Positions 6,933 through 8,606 of a stretch of 8,606 nt of DNA are shown here, one piece after another (the stretch's first letter is position 1; every line of letters starts with the position of its first letter). The stretch is from NCBI GenBank assembly GCA_030151135.1, contig JASLEQ010000342.1, positions 1 through 8,606 on the forward strand, given 5' to 3'. The stretch is from Candidatus Sulfotelmatobacter sp. GTDB taxonomy: Bacteria; Acidobacteriota; Terriglobia; Terriglobales; SbA1. A program made the position numbers and the translations under genes. The notes beneath the pieces were generated by a model that saw nothing but the letters and a program-made list of their open reading frames with translations, was not told the origin of the DNA and did not search any database.

Positions 6933-7242
6933 GCACGAGTTACGCGGGACCTATCAAGCGCCGGTCGGGGATGTATCTGGGTGGATACTTTCGGTAGGGC
7001 ATCCGACAGAAAATCGGTCGCAGAATACGTTAATTTTCTATCCAATAAGTGCGGTTCTTTTTCGTCGTCGAGTAGCAGTCTTTGAAGAAGCGTCCCGAAG
7101 AGATTCTTCAGGCTGTTCGCTATGTGCGAGAGTTGTGGGGCTGGAAAGCAGCCAAGGCGGCGAATCGCGTCAAAAACAGTGCTCTGTGCTCACCCTGAAA
7201 TTTGAGCTTTGCAGTCGCGCTTGAAAGCGCAGAAAGGCGCTG
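6933..7242. other. 310-bp gene-poor stretch
   Basis: I find no gene that can be supported here. Open frames exist on both strands but lack ribosome sites and family resemblance. A short frame from a TTG at 7082 (about 38 codons, ending at the TGA at 7196-7198, with VRELWGWKAAKAANRVK) has protein-like composition and could be a gene remnant or chance. Small hairpins are GGCTG-GAAAG-CAGCC (7139-7153) and GAAGA-GAT-TCTTC (7098-7110). An AT-rich patch near 7027-7050 is the likeliest place for a promoter of the next gene, but no convincing pair of boxes is visible. Confidence 0.4.
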
Positions 7243-7410
7243 ATGACGAAAGACGAGATCGCCCAGATGGAGAATCTCTGTCGCCTGATTCAAGTAGAGA
7301 AAGACCAACAAAAGTTCAACGAACTGGTGATTGCGCTGAATGATTTGCTCGAAGGAAAGAGCAAGCGACTGGAGCAAGCTTCCGATCCGGGGAAGAAGGA
7401 AGGTGTCTGA
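7243..7410 (+). CDS. Small charged helical protein of unknown function (55 residues)
   Basis: The frame starts at ATG 7243-7245, with AAAGG 6 bases upstream, and ends with TGA at 7408-7410. The product begins MTKDEIAQMENLCRLI and continues QVEKDQQKFNELVIALNDLL to a basic, Lys-rich end (KKEGV). It has no signal peptide or membrane segment. Heptad-like spacing of Leu/Ile/Met/Val through residues 5-41 suggests one long or two short amphipathic helices, so it may be a cytoplasmic coiled-coil or partner-binding protein. One cysteine (Cys13) is present. I do not recognise a named family. The ribosome site and protein-like composition argue for a real gene. It faces the diguanylate cyclase gene tail to tail across 16 bp, so the 3' ends of the two transcripts probably overlap. 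Confidence 0.7.
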   Translation: MTKDEIAQMENLCRLIQVEKDQQKFNELVIALNDLLEGKSKRLEQASDPGKKEGV

Positions 7411-7426
7411 CGGCTGGTGCGATTGC

Positions 7427-8606
7427 TTACGCCGGGTGAGAGGCGGCAGCCGCCAGTCTCTCGCCTCCAGCGGCGGCAGCTAGAGATACTCTATCCCTCC
7501 CTTCCCTTTTCGCTGTATAGAGGGCTGCGTCGGCGGCCTGGAGCAAATCCTTTTCGGTGCTGCCGTGGTCGGGCATGGCAGCAACGCCGATTGAAGTAGT
7601 GACGACGCCGAGGGAGCGGCCTTCGTGAACCAAGGTCAGTTCACGAAGCTTCGCGCGCATGCTTTCAGCGCGGGCGGCAGAAACCCGGAGATCCGCCGTC
7701 GGCAGAACGATGACGAACTCCTCCCCTCCGTAACGACAAACAAAATCTTCAGAGCGGATGTTGCGCACTAGGAAAGATGCAGTCTCGCGCAACACAGCGT
7801 CTCCGGCTTCGTGGCCGTAGGTGTCGTTGAAAGTTTTGAAGTGATCGAGATCGAGAAGCATGATGCCCAGCGATTGTCCGGAGCGGGTGGCGCGGCGGAT
7901 TTCCCGATCGAGCATTTCTTCGAGATAGCGGCGGTTATAAAGTCCGGTAAGAGGATCGCGCATCGATTGAGCGCGCAAGGCATCGCGGAGGCGAATGTTG
8001 GCGACGGAAAGACCGATTTGCGCGGCGAAGGTGGTATTGAACGACATTTCCGCCTCCCCGAGTTCGGGATCTTCGTCCGTGGCTTGAATGTGAAGAATGC
8101 CGAGGGCTTCTCCCTGGGCGAGGATGGGAACGCATAGGAAGGTGCGGTCGATTCCGCTGCCATGAGCACATCGCGCCGTTCTGTCTCCGGAGACGACGAG
8201 GTGGGGATGTCCGGTACGCAGTGCCCAGCATGCATCGGGCTCAAACGACTGCGATGGGATATGGCAGTCATTCCATTGCCCGGTAATCTCGAGAAGGTTT
8301 CGGGAAGGGTTGATTAATGCAATCGCGCCACGGCGGGAGGGAAAAATCCTGGGCGCATAGCCCAGCGCGGCGCTGAAGACTTCGTCCCGAGTGTGGCAAC
8401 TCTGCAGGAGTTCGCCCATCTTGGCGAGGAGGGTGGCGCGATTGGAACGCTCCTTGAGAGCCTTCACCATTTTTCTGGTCTGATCGTCGAGTTTGCGGCG
8501 GGCCGAATCTTTTTCCTGCATCTCCTGCTGCAAGCGTTCATTGATATTCGCCAGTTCTTCCGTGCGGTCTCTTATTTGTTGCTCGAGAGTTTGCTGGCAG
8601 AGTTTC
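7427..8606 (-). CDS. GAF-GGDEF diguanylate cyclase, C-terminal part (cut by window edge)
   Basis: The frame is open to the right edge (392 visible codons), so the true start lies beyond 8606. The TTG/ATG codons near 8520-8533 sit inside a coiled coil and are unlikely starts. Counting from the edge, about 7-55 is a signalling coiled coil (RDRTEELANINERLQQEM) of the kind that follows a HAMP, PAS or receiver domain. About 60-209 is a GAF domain, with FEPDACWALRTGHPHLV at 121-137. About 217-376 is a GGDEF domain: DPLTGLYNRRYLEE, metal-binding region LLDLDHFKTFND, active-site loop YGGEEF (GGEEF 293-297) and TSIGVA. The loop is catalytically competent, so it should make cyclic di-GMP from two GTP. 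RSED (284-287), five residues before GGEEF, is a good RxxD inhibitory site, so product feedback is likely. The last 17 or so residues are an Ala-rich tail. No EAL domain follows. The input signal is unknown. Confidence 0.93.
   Translation of the reverse strand, partial: KLCQQTLEQQIRDRTEELANINERLQQEMQEKDSARRKLDDQTRKMVKALKERSNRATLLAKMGELLQSCHTRDEVFSAALGYAPRIFPSRRGAIALINPSRNLLEITGQWNDCHIPSQSFEPDACWALRTGHPHLVVSGDRTARCAHGSGIDRTFLCVPILAQGEALGILHIQATDEDPELGEAEMSFNTTFAAQIGLSVANIRLRDALRAQSMRDPLTGLYNRRYLEEMLDREIRRATRSGQSLGIMLLDLDHFKTFNDTYGHEAGDAVLRETASFLVRNIRSEDFVCRYGGEEFVIVLPTADLRVSAARAESMRAKLRELTLVHEGRSLGVVTTSIGVAAMPDHGSTEKDLLQAADAALYTAKREGRDRVSLAAAAGGERLAAAASHPA
7440..7493. repeat. Short repeats at the 3' end of the diguanylate cyclase gene
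   Basis: GGCGGCAGC occurs twice (7442-7450 and 7472-7480). The first copy lies in a dyad, GGCGGC-A-GCCGCC (7442-7454), flanked by GAGGCG (7440-7445) and CGCCTC (7462-7467). TAGAG-ATA-CTCTA (7481-7493) is a further perfect dyad. On the minus strand the repeats encode the Ala-rich tail. On the plus strand they lie 30-80 bases past the stop of the small gene and could slow or end its transcript, though no T-run follows directly. Confidence 0.35.

Noticed and set aside
6931..7224. Plus-strand open frame of 97 codons after the terminator
   Set aside because: It starts with a TTG inside the terminator's T-rich tail, has no ribosome site, and its composition (Arg/Ser/Cys-rich) is not protein-like for this genome.
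7239..7254. Hammerhead-ribozyme-like CTGATGA...GAAA at the start of the small gene
   Set aside because: Only one base separates the two core motifs, so stem II cannot form, and the matching stems I and III are absent.
1..8606. Insertion sequences, CRISPR arrays, tRNA/rRNA genes and phage genes
   Set aside because: No terminal inverted repeats with a transposase, no regularly spaced repeats and no tRNA or rRNA motifs were seen.

Overview
The window looks like chromosomal DNA from a Gram-negative soil bacterium, most likely an Acidobacteriota (Terriglobia-like). The reasons are two secreted proteins that begin with carboxypeptidase-regulatory-like (CRD) domains, one of which opens like an Oar/TonB-dependent-receptor protein, a GWxTD-domain protein, moderately high GC, and an efflux adaptor paired with a MacB/LolD-type ATPase. 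The taxonomic call is an inference from gene content. There is no rRNA, tRNA, transposon or CRISPR array.

Layout. From the left edge, three genes lie on the minus strand. Read in their own direction they are a GWxTD-domain protein (4134 to 2332), a CRD-beta-barrel protein (2298 to 631; TTG start, 33 bp downstream of the GWxTD gene and very likely co-transcribed), and, after a 283-bp gap with its own possible control signals, the first 115 codons of a CRD/TonB-dependent-receptor-type protein that runs off the left edge. A 398-bp divergent intergenic region (4135-4532) separates this block from a plus-strand pair: an RND/HlyD-type periplasmic adaptor (4533-5930) and an ABC ATPase (6105-6881). 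A strong UUCG-loop intrinsic terminator follows at 6901-6932. No permease gene lies between the pair and the terminator. A gene-poor stretch (6933-7242) then leads to a 55-residue helical, charged protein (7243-7410). This faces, tail to tail across 16 bp, a minus-strand GAF-GGDEF diguanylate cyclase (7427 to beyond 8606) that is cut by the right edge.

How the genes may work together. The left block is about the cell envelope: two exported proteins with beta-barrel or surface-associated features and one exported GWxTD protein of unknown biochemical role. The central pair should couple ATP hydrolysis at the inner membrane to periplasmic export, but it needs a permease (MacB-like FtsX-type) encoded elsewhere. 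The right-hand enzyme should make cyclic di-GMP in response to a signal sensed by GAF and by domains outside the window. Nothing in the sequence directly ties it to the other genes. The points most worth a second look are the permease-less adaptor-ATPase operon, the GWxTD/CRD-barrel pair, the foldable segment in the divergent intergenic region, and the unrecognised 55-residue protein.
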